Shown here: positions 1 through 10,830 of the stretch, piece by piece | How the letters are laid out: every line of letters starts with the position of its first letter | Position numbering within the stretch: the stretch's first letter is position 1 | Source of the DNA: Rutidosis leptorrhynchoides | Taxonomy: Eukaryota > Streptophyta > Magnoliopsida > Asterales > Asteraceae | Assembly: GCF_046630445.1 (NCBI RefSeq) | Contig: NC_092335.1 | Location: 6,181,501 to 6,245,500, forward strand | Direction: 5' to 3' | DNA length: 64,000 bases | Notes under the pieces: generated by a model | Told to the model about the DNA's origin: nothing | The model's input: only the letters and a program-made list of their open reading frames with translations | Databases searched by the model: none | Position numbers and translations under genes: made by a program

Positions 1-1
1 T

Positions 2-412
2 GATGGCGTAGTAAGGGTTAACAAGAGAAACAAAAAAAGTAGGATCCCAAAGGATTGTCGTGGTAGGATTGATTTGAATACAGGTCCCCATCAACAAACA
101 CTTCGCAATTCGAAAGCTTCTGACAGTAGGAGTTCAAAGACGGCAGAGGTTTCTAATTGCAATAACTGTCATTGGAAGACTATGGGTAATTACAAGGCAT
201 CATATAGAATAATGAGATTGAAGAATAGGGCACGGGTGGGTGTGAATTATGGTGAATCAAATAGGTATTCATGTAAAGGATGTGGATTTAGATCAAAGAA
301 GACAGCGAAAAAACATAAACCTTGTGTCTCTTCTAAATCCATCAATATGGATGAGCTGAAACGTTATGGGGAACAAATCAGCTTATATTGGCCCCCCTCT
401 GACTCTCAGTAA
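2..412 (+). pseudogene. LINE ORF1, C-terminal part
   Basis: An open frame runs from the window edge to a stop at 410-412. It is basic (Lys/Arg-rich) and Ser-rich, with a CNNC...CKGC cysteine pattern in the middle and the ending MDELKRYGEQISLYW, which resembles the tail of plant L1 ORF1 proteins (nucleic-acid-binding chaperones). ORF2 begins about 38 bp downstream, the usual tight spacing. The start is outside the window, so the intact length is unknown. Confidence 0.6.
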
Positions 413-450
413 GTCCTGTCTGTTCCATCGTTGTTTTTCTTTGTTTTTTA

Positions 451-1690
451 ATGAAGGTCCTATAATTGAATGTTCGAGGGTTTGCGGTTAAAGGTAAATT
501 CGAGTGGGTTAGGGATATTTGTGTTAGTGAGAAATCGTATGTTGCAGCTTTCCAAGAAACTAAATGCGGTACAATAGATGATAGATGGGTTAATGCCTTG
601 TGGGGGGACTCTAACTTCGGGTATGTCCAGAAAGAAGCATCAGGTAAATCGGGTGGTTTGTTGGTCATTTGGGATTCTAATGTTTTTGAAATTATTGATT
701 GCACCTGGTGTGATAGTTTTTTTTAGCAATTAGGGGTAAATGGGTAATGTCGGGTAGGGAATCAATCATCGTTAATGTGTACGGTCCCCATAATGATGGG
801 GATAAAAATGCCTTGTGGGATTCTCTTGATGGCTTAATGCATAGTGTTGATTCATCGTGGCTTCTAGTTGGCGACTTTAATGAAGTTAGAATATCGGATG
901 ATCGTCTTAATTCTCAATTTAACCAAAGTAGGGCGGATAGGTTTAATGATTTTATCACAAGAAATGGTTTGATCGAAATTGATATTAATGGAAGAAAATT
1001 CACAAGGATTAGTGATGACGGTTTGAAGTTTAGTAAGCTTGATAGATTTCTTGTCAACAATAGTTTTCTTAATTTGTGGGAAGACCTCTCGGTAATTACT
1101 TTAGATAGACACCTTTCGGATCATTGCCCTTTGGTTCTAAGAGATAATTTTATCGATTATGGTCCAAAACCATTTAAAGTTTTTGATGAGTGGCTCAATT
1201 GTGAGGAGGTGGACAAATTTATAGTAGATGCTTGGGGACAACCAATTAGAGGTTCGAGAAAAGATTGTATGTTTAGAGATAGACTAAAAAATGTCAAAAT
1301 GGCTTTGAAAGAATGGAGTTCAAAAAAATTCGGAGGTCTTGACAAAGAGATTGAGGGCCTTAAAAAGGAATCCATGGAGTGGGAATTAAAAGCCGAATCG
1401 AATGTTCCTATGAATTTGGATCGGGAAAGATGGTTGGAATGTAGACGTTGTTGGGTTGAGAAAGAAAACATTAAAGCAAATATGCTAAAACAAAAGGCGC
1501 AACGTTGGAAGGGGATGAGAATTCAAAGTTTTTTTACGCCTCGATTCGTAGAAAAAATAACAAATGCAATATTCGAGGTATTAACATCAATGGTATATGG
1601 AACGAGGATCCAAATGTAGTGAAGGATGCGGTTTTCGATCACTTTCAGAAAATTTTCAGCTCAAAAAAGTCAGTCAGGCCCATTTTTTGA
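451..1690 (+). pseudogene. LINE ORF2, endonuclease domain (broken)
   Basis: The natural ORF2 start is the ATG at 451, giving MKVL-stop-LNVRG; intact relatives read MKxLSLNVRG, so codon 5 (463-465) is a nonsense change. The APE/EEP endonuclease follows, with AFQETK, GDFNEVR, LDRFLVN and SDHCPL, the motifs that carry the metal-binding and catalytic Asp, Glu and His residues. A frameshift sits in the T-run near 715-722 and another near 1505; a stop ends the frame at 1688-1690. The region after SDHCPL is the Lys/Glu/Trp-rich linker that normally leads into the reverse transcriptase. In a living element this protein nicks target DNA to prime reverse transcription. Confidence 0.88.
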
Positions 1691-1958
1691 CCCTTTTTTC
1701 CTCCTGAAGCTTCTGCCTCTTGGCCTGGTGCTGTTTGCAGCCCATCTAATGAGACTGGGCCTGTTGGGTTTGAACCTGTTTCGGCCAGGACTAGTAATGT
1801 TGATAGCAATTCGGCATGCTCTCCTGATGGACCATCTGTTAATGCTTCTCATGGGCCAGCTTTGTCATCTGGTATGTTTTCAACTGTTGATGTCTTCACT
1901 GATTGTTTCAAGTTATCACACACTGAAGCAAATGATCTTGAGTTACATTTAAATTTTG
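1690..1958 (+). other. Ser/Pro/Gly-rich segment inside LINE ORF2, probably ORF1-derived
   Basis: Between the linker (ending FSSKKSVRPIF) and the point where normal ORF2 resumes (about 1960, reading AIKDCASNKALGPVGFN) lie about 270 bp, where relatives have roughly 40 codons. One frame stays open for nearly 100 codons and is rich in Ser, Pro, Gly and Asn with repeated GP dipeptides. It ends in an acidic then basic stretch (NDLELHLNFGGNKRLRK). That composition resembles the linker of plant L1 ORF1, not ORF2. It may be a rearrangement or template switch; that reading is inference. Confidence 0.4.
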
Positions 1959-1959
1959 G

Positions 1960-3660
1960 GGGCAATAAAAGATTGCGCAAGTAATAAGGCTCTGGGTCCG
2001 GTTGGTTTTAACATGAGGTTTTTTAAAAAATTTGGGCCATAATTCGAGAGGAGTTGATTGAGGCTATTCGTTTCTTTTGGCAAAGGGGTACCATTTCTTC
2101 GGGCTGTAATTCGTCTTTCAGAACTTTAATTCCGAAAATTTCTAACCCGGTAAGTCTAAATGAATACAGGCCAATAAGTCTTATTGGTAGCTTTTATAAG
2201 ATCATTGCAAAAATACTCTCTAATCGTATTAAAAAGGTAATCACAAATCTCATTGGGTTTGAGCAAAGCGCGTTCATTAAAGGGAGGAATATTATTGATG
2301 GTGTCTTAGTGGCGAATGAATCCCTTAATTTTTTAAAAGCCAATCACTTAAAAAGTATGGTGTTCAAAGTTGATTTCGAGAAGGGGTTTGATAGTATTAG
2401 TTGAGAGTTTTTAGATGAAATGATGGTTTTGATGGGTTTTGGTTCCAAATGGAGAAAGTGGATTGCATCATGTCTTAAATCGGCATCAATTTCGGTTCTT
2501 GTAAACGGCTCCCCAACAAAGGAGTTTAAACTTGGGAGAGGTGTTCGACAAGGCGACCCCCTTTCGCCTTTTCTTTTCATCATTGCGGCCGAGGGTCTTA
2601 ATTGGTTGGCTAAATCGGCGGTGTCGAAAAACCTATTTGAAGGCATTGAGATTGGTAAAGATAAGATTCGCATCTCGCATCTTCAATACGCCGATGATAC
2701 CATTTTTTCGGCAAGTGGAATTTTGAGAATATCGAGAACCTAATGAAACTCTTAAAATGCTCTGAATTTAGCTCCGGTCTAAAAGTCAATTATAATAATA
2801 GTAATCTATTCGGGGTGTGTGTTGAGAAGAATGAAGTTGATTTTATGGCAATTGTGTTTGGTTGTAAAACGGGGTTTTTTTCAATGACTTATCTCGGGCT
2901 TCCCATTGGTGCTAACATGAAAAAATTAGTAAATTGGAAACCGGTGATAGAAAAATTTGAATAGAGATTATCGGATTGGAAAGCGCATACGATTTCTTTC
3001 GGTGGACATTTAACTCTTGTGAATGCGGTTCTAAATAGTTTGCCATTGTATTACTTTTCGCTCTTCCGTGCCCCGCCCTCCGTGCTTAAAAAACTTGAGT
3101 GTGTGAGACGAAATTTTTTTTGGGGTGGGTCGGATGACAATTCAAAAACTTCATGGGTAAAATGGGATGATGTCATTTGCCCTTATGCGGATGGCAGACT
3201 TAACTTGGGCTCTTTAAATTGTAAAAAAAAATTAGCTTTAATCGGCAAGTGGTGGTGGAGGTTCTTAACCGAATCCACTTCCTCGTGGGCCAAGGTTATA
3301 AAAAGTATTTATGGAGTTTCAGGATTTCCTTTTTCGGGTGGGAATTTAATATCTAACAATTCTACTTGGAGTAATATTGTTAAAGCAGGACTCGAGATAA
3401 ACAACATGGGCGTCGATTTTACAAGTTCATTCGAAAGGAAGATCGGTAATGGATGCAACACAAAATTTTGGGAAGATGTTTGGATAAAGGACAAACCGCT
3501 CAAGGAGATCTTCAAGAGGTTAGTGAGGCTCGAATCAAACCCCCATGCTCTCGTTTCTAATCGCATACGGTACAACAATGGTTCGATCACGCTGTTATGG
3601 GAGTGGTCTCGAGTTTGTCGGGACGTACGAAATCTGAATTTGATGAGCTTGAGAAATTAG
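1960..3660 (+). pseudogene. LINE ORF2, reverse transcriptase domain (broken)
   Basis: The frame shows the RT blocks in order: LIPKISNP...EYRPISLIG, the F-KVDFEKGFDS block (2356-2400), RQGDPLSPFLF (about 2550) and LQYADDTIF (2680-2705), the YADD box holding two catalytic aspartates. Thumb and connection follow (TYLGLPIGANM, RNFFWGG, WWWRF). Breaks seen: TGA at 2402-2404 where relatives have Trp (DSISWEF), a frameshift after YADD near 2710, and TAG at 2962-2964. The frame closes at 3658-3660. Confidence 0.92.
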
Positions 3661-4119
3661 TATCATCTTTTAAAATATATCCGAATAAAGAAGACACGTT
3701 TTCTTGGAAGTTAAGCGGGAATGGTTTATTTACAACAAAAAAAATTAGAAAAGCAAATTATGTCGAAAATCTATTCTACAAATGGCACATCATCGGTGAC
3801 TATGAAAAACAATTTTGTTCCAAAAAAGGTGGAGATTTTCGTTTGAAGAGCAAAGAAGGAAAGAATCCCCGTCTTGTCCGAACTTGATAAGCGGGGAATT
3901 GATCTTCATTCCATTCTTTGTCCTCTTTGTGAAGTTGAAATTGAATCGGTTAATCATTCTCTTTTATCATGTGAACATGTTCGAGTTATTTGGAGAAATG
4001 TTTGGGAATGGTGGGGTTTTGATTCGGCCAATCTATCTTTTGACAATCTTTTTTGCGGTTCTACTCCCTCGTCGTGTTCCGAATTGAGTTGTGAAGCGTT
4101 GCAAAAAGAAAAAGATTGA
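3661..4119 (+). pseudogene. LINE ORF2, C-terminal zinc-binding (zf-RVT) region
   Basis: Frames carry FSWKLSGNGLFTTKKIR, then WHIIGDYEKQF, then LCPLCEVEIESVNHSLLSCEHVRVIW. This is the plant L1 zf-RVT signature, with Cys-x2-Cys, His and Cys ligands followed by a VW/IW motif. At least two frameshifts (about 3740-3890) separate the pieces. The last frame ends at 4119, and about 170 bp of 3' UTR leads to the A-rich end. It is noncoding today. Confidence 0.8.
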
Positions 4120-4300
4120 TTGGCATGTTTGATTACATAATCCAAACTCTCTTTTATTGTTGTAATTTTATATTTATGTTGTGATAATTTATTAGACATA
4201 GGTTTCTAGCTCGGCATCCTTTCCCCTTGGGATGAATTGTATAATGTACATTATGTTTTGGTCTCAAGTAATACAAATATCTGCTTTTCAAAAAAATAAA

Positions 4301-5232
4301 TAATACTAGCATTACTCCGTACTTGTTATAATACAGTACTTAATATAATGGACCCCACCAGACATCTTCTTCTTCTACTTTCCTGTATCTTCTATGTCAT
4401 CTTCTTCTTTTTTTACCAAACCTTCAATCCTTCCGTTGTTAACAATAAAAATATAGAAAGAAAAAAAAAAATAGAAAAAAAAAAAAAACTGAAAAGAGCC
4501 CACACTTCTTCGTCTTGAAATATGCTATATATCTACGAAAACCATAACGAGCTTGGATTGGCTATGTGAAGACAGCTCCCTACTATCAGCGTGTTTCGAT
4601 TGGCAAGGTGAAAACGAGTGGAACACTAGTCCGTTGGGAGTGCTCTTAGGCCTTAGCCACCCAAAATATAATGCTTTTGATATTTGAATCTAAGACCTCA
4701 CTGATATAAAAATGGTTATCTTCGGATAGCTATCGAGTCGGGTAAATAATAAGTTAGAGTTGAGTCTAATTTATATTTATGAGTGAGGCTGGATTGGGCC
4801 TAGCATTGGTAAGAAGTAAGATTGGGATCATTAGGTCCAATCAATACAGCTCATCTGAACTCTGCTTTGAATGTTGTCACAACTCACAAGCCTTGGTAGA
4901 AAGTGGTAAAGAATATTGCAATTTGTTGTTGGAAAGTAGCTTTTAGTTGAGTATTTTATAGCCCTTAATCATCATTGTTCATTGATGTAATCTATAAGGC
5001 CACACTAATAAGGCTAATTAGCCCATTATACAGAACCACCTTCCTGGATTGACTACTTAGCCTAGCCGTGTGTTCCTCGATAAAATTTCAGGGTGCAACT
5101 CAGACCAATATCACATTATCACATCACATAATATAAAACTCCATAACAATTATGATAAACTGAATACGTTAGAAGGTCAATGAAATTCCTAAACCTTTAA
5201 ACAAACATTAAACGATATAAAATGAAAAAGAG

Positions 5233-5275
<43 letters not shown>

Positions 5276-5890
5276 GTCCAAACCTTCACATGCTTGCCAT
5301 TTCAACGAAAATTAGCAAAATTTCCCATATATTGGGAATTTGGATGTCGGCTTGTATTTTGTCTTTGAATTGAGTATCATTTGAGTGAGGTTTATTAATT
5401 CGGAAAATACTCTTGCACTCACTCCATGTAAAAAAAAAGTTTAAATGTTATAAATATGTCTCACAATCCCATTTTATCTTATTTTCTGTGTTAGTTATAT
5501 ATTTCTTAAATAAACTTCAAAAAACTTTATTATTTTGAATATACGAACAAAACTAGTAATTATCAAATTTTCCAAAAACGGATCCGTAATTATCTAAAAT
5601 TAAAATGTTTGTGTGATGTGTTAATTTGGGAGTAGATGTAAATAACACAAAATATAAAATCGTTGGAAATGATAACTATTATTCTAAAAGCACTTTTAAC
5701 AAGAATTAAATGGAAAATGATAAAAAGATGTCATAAGATAAGGGCTATATCTAAACATTTATAAAGTATTAATTTTTAATATTATAACCTATTTTTCATA
5801 TTTAAATTCATAGGATCAATTTATTTATGAAAGTATGTAATTATATATTAAAAATATTAATTTTACAATTATTATTTTACTAGCCCTATT
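4301..5890. other. AT-rich intergenic spacer
   Basis: No gene-like frame, splice pattern or RNA gene was recognised. Pyrimidine-rich patches at 4360-4440 and A-rich runs at 4460-4490 are simple sequence. A 42-nt A run lies at 5233-5274. It could be the tail of an old retroposon in plus orientation, but no duplicated target site was found. Confidence 0.5.
5233..5274. repeat. Homopolymer A run (42 nt)
   Basis: An uninterrupted A run preceded by AAAAAGAG. It may be a retroposon poly(A) tail or simple slippage; the upstream 300 bp shows no recognisable SINE promoter boxes. Confidence 0.9.
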
Positions 5891-6980
<1,090 letters not shown>

Positions 6981-7324
6981 GATTAATTATATAAATTAAT
7001 TAAATAAACATTATCTATATATTTACATGTATAAAAAACGTTACACCTATAATAATCATATTGTTATATGAATTATAACCTAAATGTAATAATAATAAAA
7101 ATAATAATCGTAATCATATTCATAATTATAATTATGAATTATAATCATAATAGAAATCATAATCATAATTATTAATCATATAAGTTATACAAATATATAA
7201 TATAATAATCATAATATCATAATAGTAATATTAAAAAGAGATCTTCGGACGAATCGATCTAACATAGAGTCAACCACGTTTCTTGTTGCCTGTCGCGGTT
7301 TACAATATTTTGAAATTGGCGTTT

Positions 7325-8430
7325 TGTGATGACCCGAAAATTTCTGACCAAATTTAAACTTAATCTTTAACGTTTCTGACACGATAAGTAAAGTCTGTAA
7401 AGTTGAATCTCAAAATTTTTGAACTATTCAATTACCTTTCGATTGTTTTCTCAACGATTCGCGAACAATTATATGTAAATAGATACATATATATACCATA
7501 ACTTGAAAACGTAACAAAGTGTTGAGTATATGATACTGTGCATTAAACTTATTGGTTTGATTATCTGATTGATATATTTAGATACAGAGTTAAAAGATTA
7601 TGCCAAACGATTGAATTAAAAGATAATTATTGAGTCCCTTAAGGATTATGATATTATTACGGGTCTCTGTTGTAAGGTCCACGTTGATTTGGGAAATCAT
7701 TCATTCTTAACGGTATTCAGAATAAATGGTAAAGTGTTTGTTTAAATAACGTAATTTGGACACATACAATAATAAGGAATATCAACTGTTGGAATTAGAT
7801 ATATGAATAACTTGCGATATGTATTTTAAAACGTGTTTATTAATATTGAAAATATATATTTAACAATGCGATAAAATATAATATTAACTTGGTCATAAAA
7901 ACGAATTGTTATTATATATATATTAACAAATAGCGAGACGATGATTTATAGAAGTAAATGATCAAAATACTCGAAAGTTTAAGATATACTTTGAGTGGTA
8001 TAGTTTAGGGATAATTTAAGGCTATATTTTGACAAAGGTACGTGACACGAAATGTAAAATACAAGTTTTCTCAGCGTACGAAAGGACATTTGAAAAACTG
8101 GAACCGGGACATAAGTCGAGTGATGACGTACGACTTATCGGAACAAAAATTACAAGTCAACTATGCATGTGAATTTAATATAATATATAATTAATTATAT
8201 AAATTAAATATATTATATATATTATATAAAATTATGTCGACAAACAAAAAGTTAAAAGTTTGTGAGCTGGATCAGAGGGCCATGCGATCGCATGGCCTTG
8301 AAGCACAAATCCCATGCGATCGCATGGGGTACTTTTTCAGAAAAAGTTCTATAAATTGCGCAGTTTTTGGCTCAATTGAATATATATCTCTTTCTCTAGT
8401 ATTATTACTCCGTAATATTTATTTAATTTA

Positions 8431-8461
<31 letters not shown>

Positions 8462-9826
8462 TATATTATTAATATTAATATTATTATTAATCTTATCTTA
8501 TTATTATTAGTATTATTAATTATGTATTATACATAAAATACTACGACGAGGTCATGAGTGGGTTATTTTCAAAATGGTTTTCAAGCGGGATAGAGCTAAG
8601 GAAATTATGGGTTATTGCCAAGGAGGTTATGGGTAATGTTCGGGGGTATATTTATGAATCAAACCTAGTGTTTATCATCTCCGTTACGTCTACGTACTTT
8701 TCTACAATTTTGAATCTCAATACTGATACGTTGAGATCTACGATTAATTGGTAATCCGAGTTTTGGTCACATTTTGGTGAACAACTTTATATGCTGCTAA
8801 GGTGAGTTTCATATGATCCCTTTTATCCTTTACATTTTTGGCCTGAGAATACATGCAAATGCTTTAATAACTGTTTTACAATAATTATAAAGTGTGAGTT
8901 TCATAAGATCCCTTTTACTCTCTACATTTTTGGGCTGAGAATACATGCAAATGCTTTATTAACCGATATACAATATTTATATGCGTGAGTTTCATTTGCT
9001 CCCTTTTTAATTGCTTTTGCAATATATATTTTTGGGCTGAGAATACATGCACTTTATTTTAAACACAATGGATACAAGTACATACTAAATTCTACACTGA
9101 GTTTGAACCGAAAATCCCTTAGCTTTGGTAACTAGTAACTGCCAGTTATAAGAACTGGTGGGCGCGAGTAGTAGTATATGGATCCATAGGGCTTGATATC
9201 CCCGTCCGAGCTAGAGCACTAGCCTTTTAACGGACGTATGCTATTTGAGAAGCGTACACGTTGGTTTGCATGTAATATTAAGATGATTATACAAAGGGTA
9301 CAAATTATATATACGTTAAGTTTAGTTATCAGGGTGCTCAATCTTGTAGAATATTTTGATAAACATTTCTGGATGAAACAATTGAAATCTTGTGATCCAC
9401 TTTTATATACAGATTATGCAAAACACTAAAACTATGAACTCACCAACCTTTGTGTTGACACTTGTTAGCATGTTTATTCTCTGGTTCCCTAGAAGTCTTC
9501 CGCTGTTTGCTTACATGTTATACAAGCTATGTGCATGGAGTCTTGCATGCTTTATTCAAGAAAACGTTGCATTCACAAAATCATCACCATGTATCTTATT
9601 TTGACTGCATTGTCAACGGAATTACTATTGTAAACTATTATTTGCGGTGATTGTCTATATATAGAAATCATCAGATGTCGAGAACCTTTGATTTAAATAT
9701 TCATTGATGTTGTGCCTTTTCAAAAGAATGCAATGTTTACAAAACGTATCATATAGAGGTCAAATACCTCGCAATGAAATCGATGAATGACGTGTTCGTC
9801 CATATAGATTTGGAGCGATCGTCACA
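7325..9826 (+). repeat. 5' LTR of the gypsy element
   Basis: It runs from TGTGATGACC to GATCGTCACA, 2502 bp. Inside are a pair of GCGATCGC-centred palindromes, a TATA box (8350-8356), an ATT microsatellite (about 8437-8460), and three tandem ~90-bp repeats (8802-9052), each ending in GGGCTGAGAATACATGCA or a close variant. Small open frames within it are shared with the other LTR and look non-coding. Confidence 0.95.
8278..8356 (+). promoter_or_regulatory. Putative LTR core promoter with twin palindromes
   Basis: A perfect 20-bp palindrome (GGCCATGCGATCGCATGGCC, 8278-8297) and a perfect 18-bp palindrome with the same CATGCGATCGCATG core (8311-8328) lie 13 bp apart. A TATAAAT box at 8350-8356 starts 22 bp after the second. 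The identical arrangement recurs in the 3' LTR. Such paired dyads suggest sites for a dimeric DNA-binding protein; that role is inferred. Confidence 0.6.
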
Positions 9827-9827
9827 G

Positions 9828-9840
9828 TTGGTATCAGAGC
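9828..9840 (+). other. Primer binding site of the gypsy element
   Basis: TTGGTATCAGAGC starts one base after the LTR end. TGGTATCAGAGC is the classic plant retroelement complement to the 3' end of initiator methionine tRNA. It fixes the element as plus-strand. Confidence 0.9.
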
Positions 9841-10209
9841 GTTGGTCCTAGTGAACCAGGTCTTGCATGAGTGTGTCTAACTGATAGTGGTTAGGATGCA
9901 TTAGTAAGTCTGGACTTCGACCGTGTCTTCATGTTAGAAGTTTTGCTTATCATTTCTTGTCAGAAATTACCTGCTTATCATTCCTAGTCTAGACACGTTT
10001 TACTGCATTGATTGCATGAATAGTGGATAGACAAAATTCATATCTTAGCGTATCTGTTACTGTAAACTTTTCTTGACATCTTCCGAATATTTCTCCGTGA
10101 TTTATGGAATTTGGTATTATATATACATATGTAAATTATGTATTGAAGAATACCAAACTAAATTCTATAATCTAATTCATATCAAAAATCATCTCCCTAA
10201 TTATACAAG

Positions 10210-10830
10210 ATGGATCCCGTATCTAGTTCAAATTCCTTAAACTCTGATAGCTATTCCGATATGGATATTCACCTGAATTTCGAAGACAGTGTAACTGGAA
10301 TGGATCAACCAATTAGCCATCATCTATTCTGGATGAATTGGGGATGGGTTCGTAGCTTACTTAATTATTAGAGACAAGAAGAAGGCGATCCCTTCCATCC
10401 ACCACATTGCCCTCTTGGCGAAGAACCTGAAGCACTTACCGGCGAACCTGTTCGTAATACCATTTTCTCTCTCATTTTCAGAGTATCTAGTCATGATTAT
10501 ATACTATCTCACATTCTAAATCTTATTCATCCGCTCGTCCGAACCGACAATCATCCCGGTGTAGTAGAAGAAGTCAACGAGCTTCGTGTTCGAGTGGTGA
10601 CTTTAGAGAATATGGTACAAAGGTTACAAGCACCAGCAGCATCACCAGCATCAACAGTACCACCATCATCAACGTCAACAGTATCATTACCACCACCACC
10701 AACAACATCCGCATCGTACACCTCAACATCACAATCTGTACCTTGAACATCAACGTTATACGCACCATAGATACCAAGGAATACCAACAACAACAAACGA
10801 TGAAGTATTGATTCATAACTTCATCGAAGA
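10210..10830 (+). pseudogene. Degenerate gag-like leader region of the gypsy element
   Basis: From the ATG at 10210 the reading begins MDPVSSSNSLNSDSYSDMD, an acidic Ser/Asp-rich start. Further on comes a heptad-like stretch (VNELRVRVVTLENMVQRLQ) followed by a Pro/Ser/Thr-rich tail. This looks like the N-terminal part of a retroelement gag protein. It is degenerate and no capsid homology region or zinc knuckle was recognised. Confidence 0.5.

Larger units (their letters stand above)
1..4300 (+). mobile_element. L1-type LINE (non-LTR retrotransposon), decayed; 5' end outside the window
   Basis: A LINE enters from the left edge and ends in a short A-rich tail at about 4290-4300. In order it shows the end of ORF1 (to 412), an APE-type endonuclease, a reverse transcriptase and a C-terminal zinc-binding region typical of plant L1 elements. 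Key motifs are GDFNEV, SDHCPL, a YADD box and a C-x2-C...H...C cluster. Reading is broken by several stops and frameshifts, so the copy is dead. The 5' end and any left target-site copy lie outside the window, so the duplication cannot be checked. A stretch at about 1690-1958 does not fit the normal ORF2 layout (see findings). Confidence 0.93.

Noticed and set aside
8234-9650. Several 60-100-codon frames in the gypsy LTR
   Set aside because: All recur unchanged in the other LTR, run over microsatellite sequence or lie in untranslated LTR. Identity between LTRs reflects youth, not protein selection.
10551-10816. Two overlapping minus-strand frames rich in Val/Asp or Leu/Met/Val
   Set aside because: They are shadows of the Pro/Ser/Thr-rich gag-like region on the plus strand.
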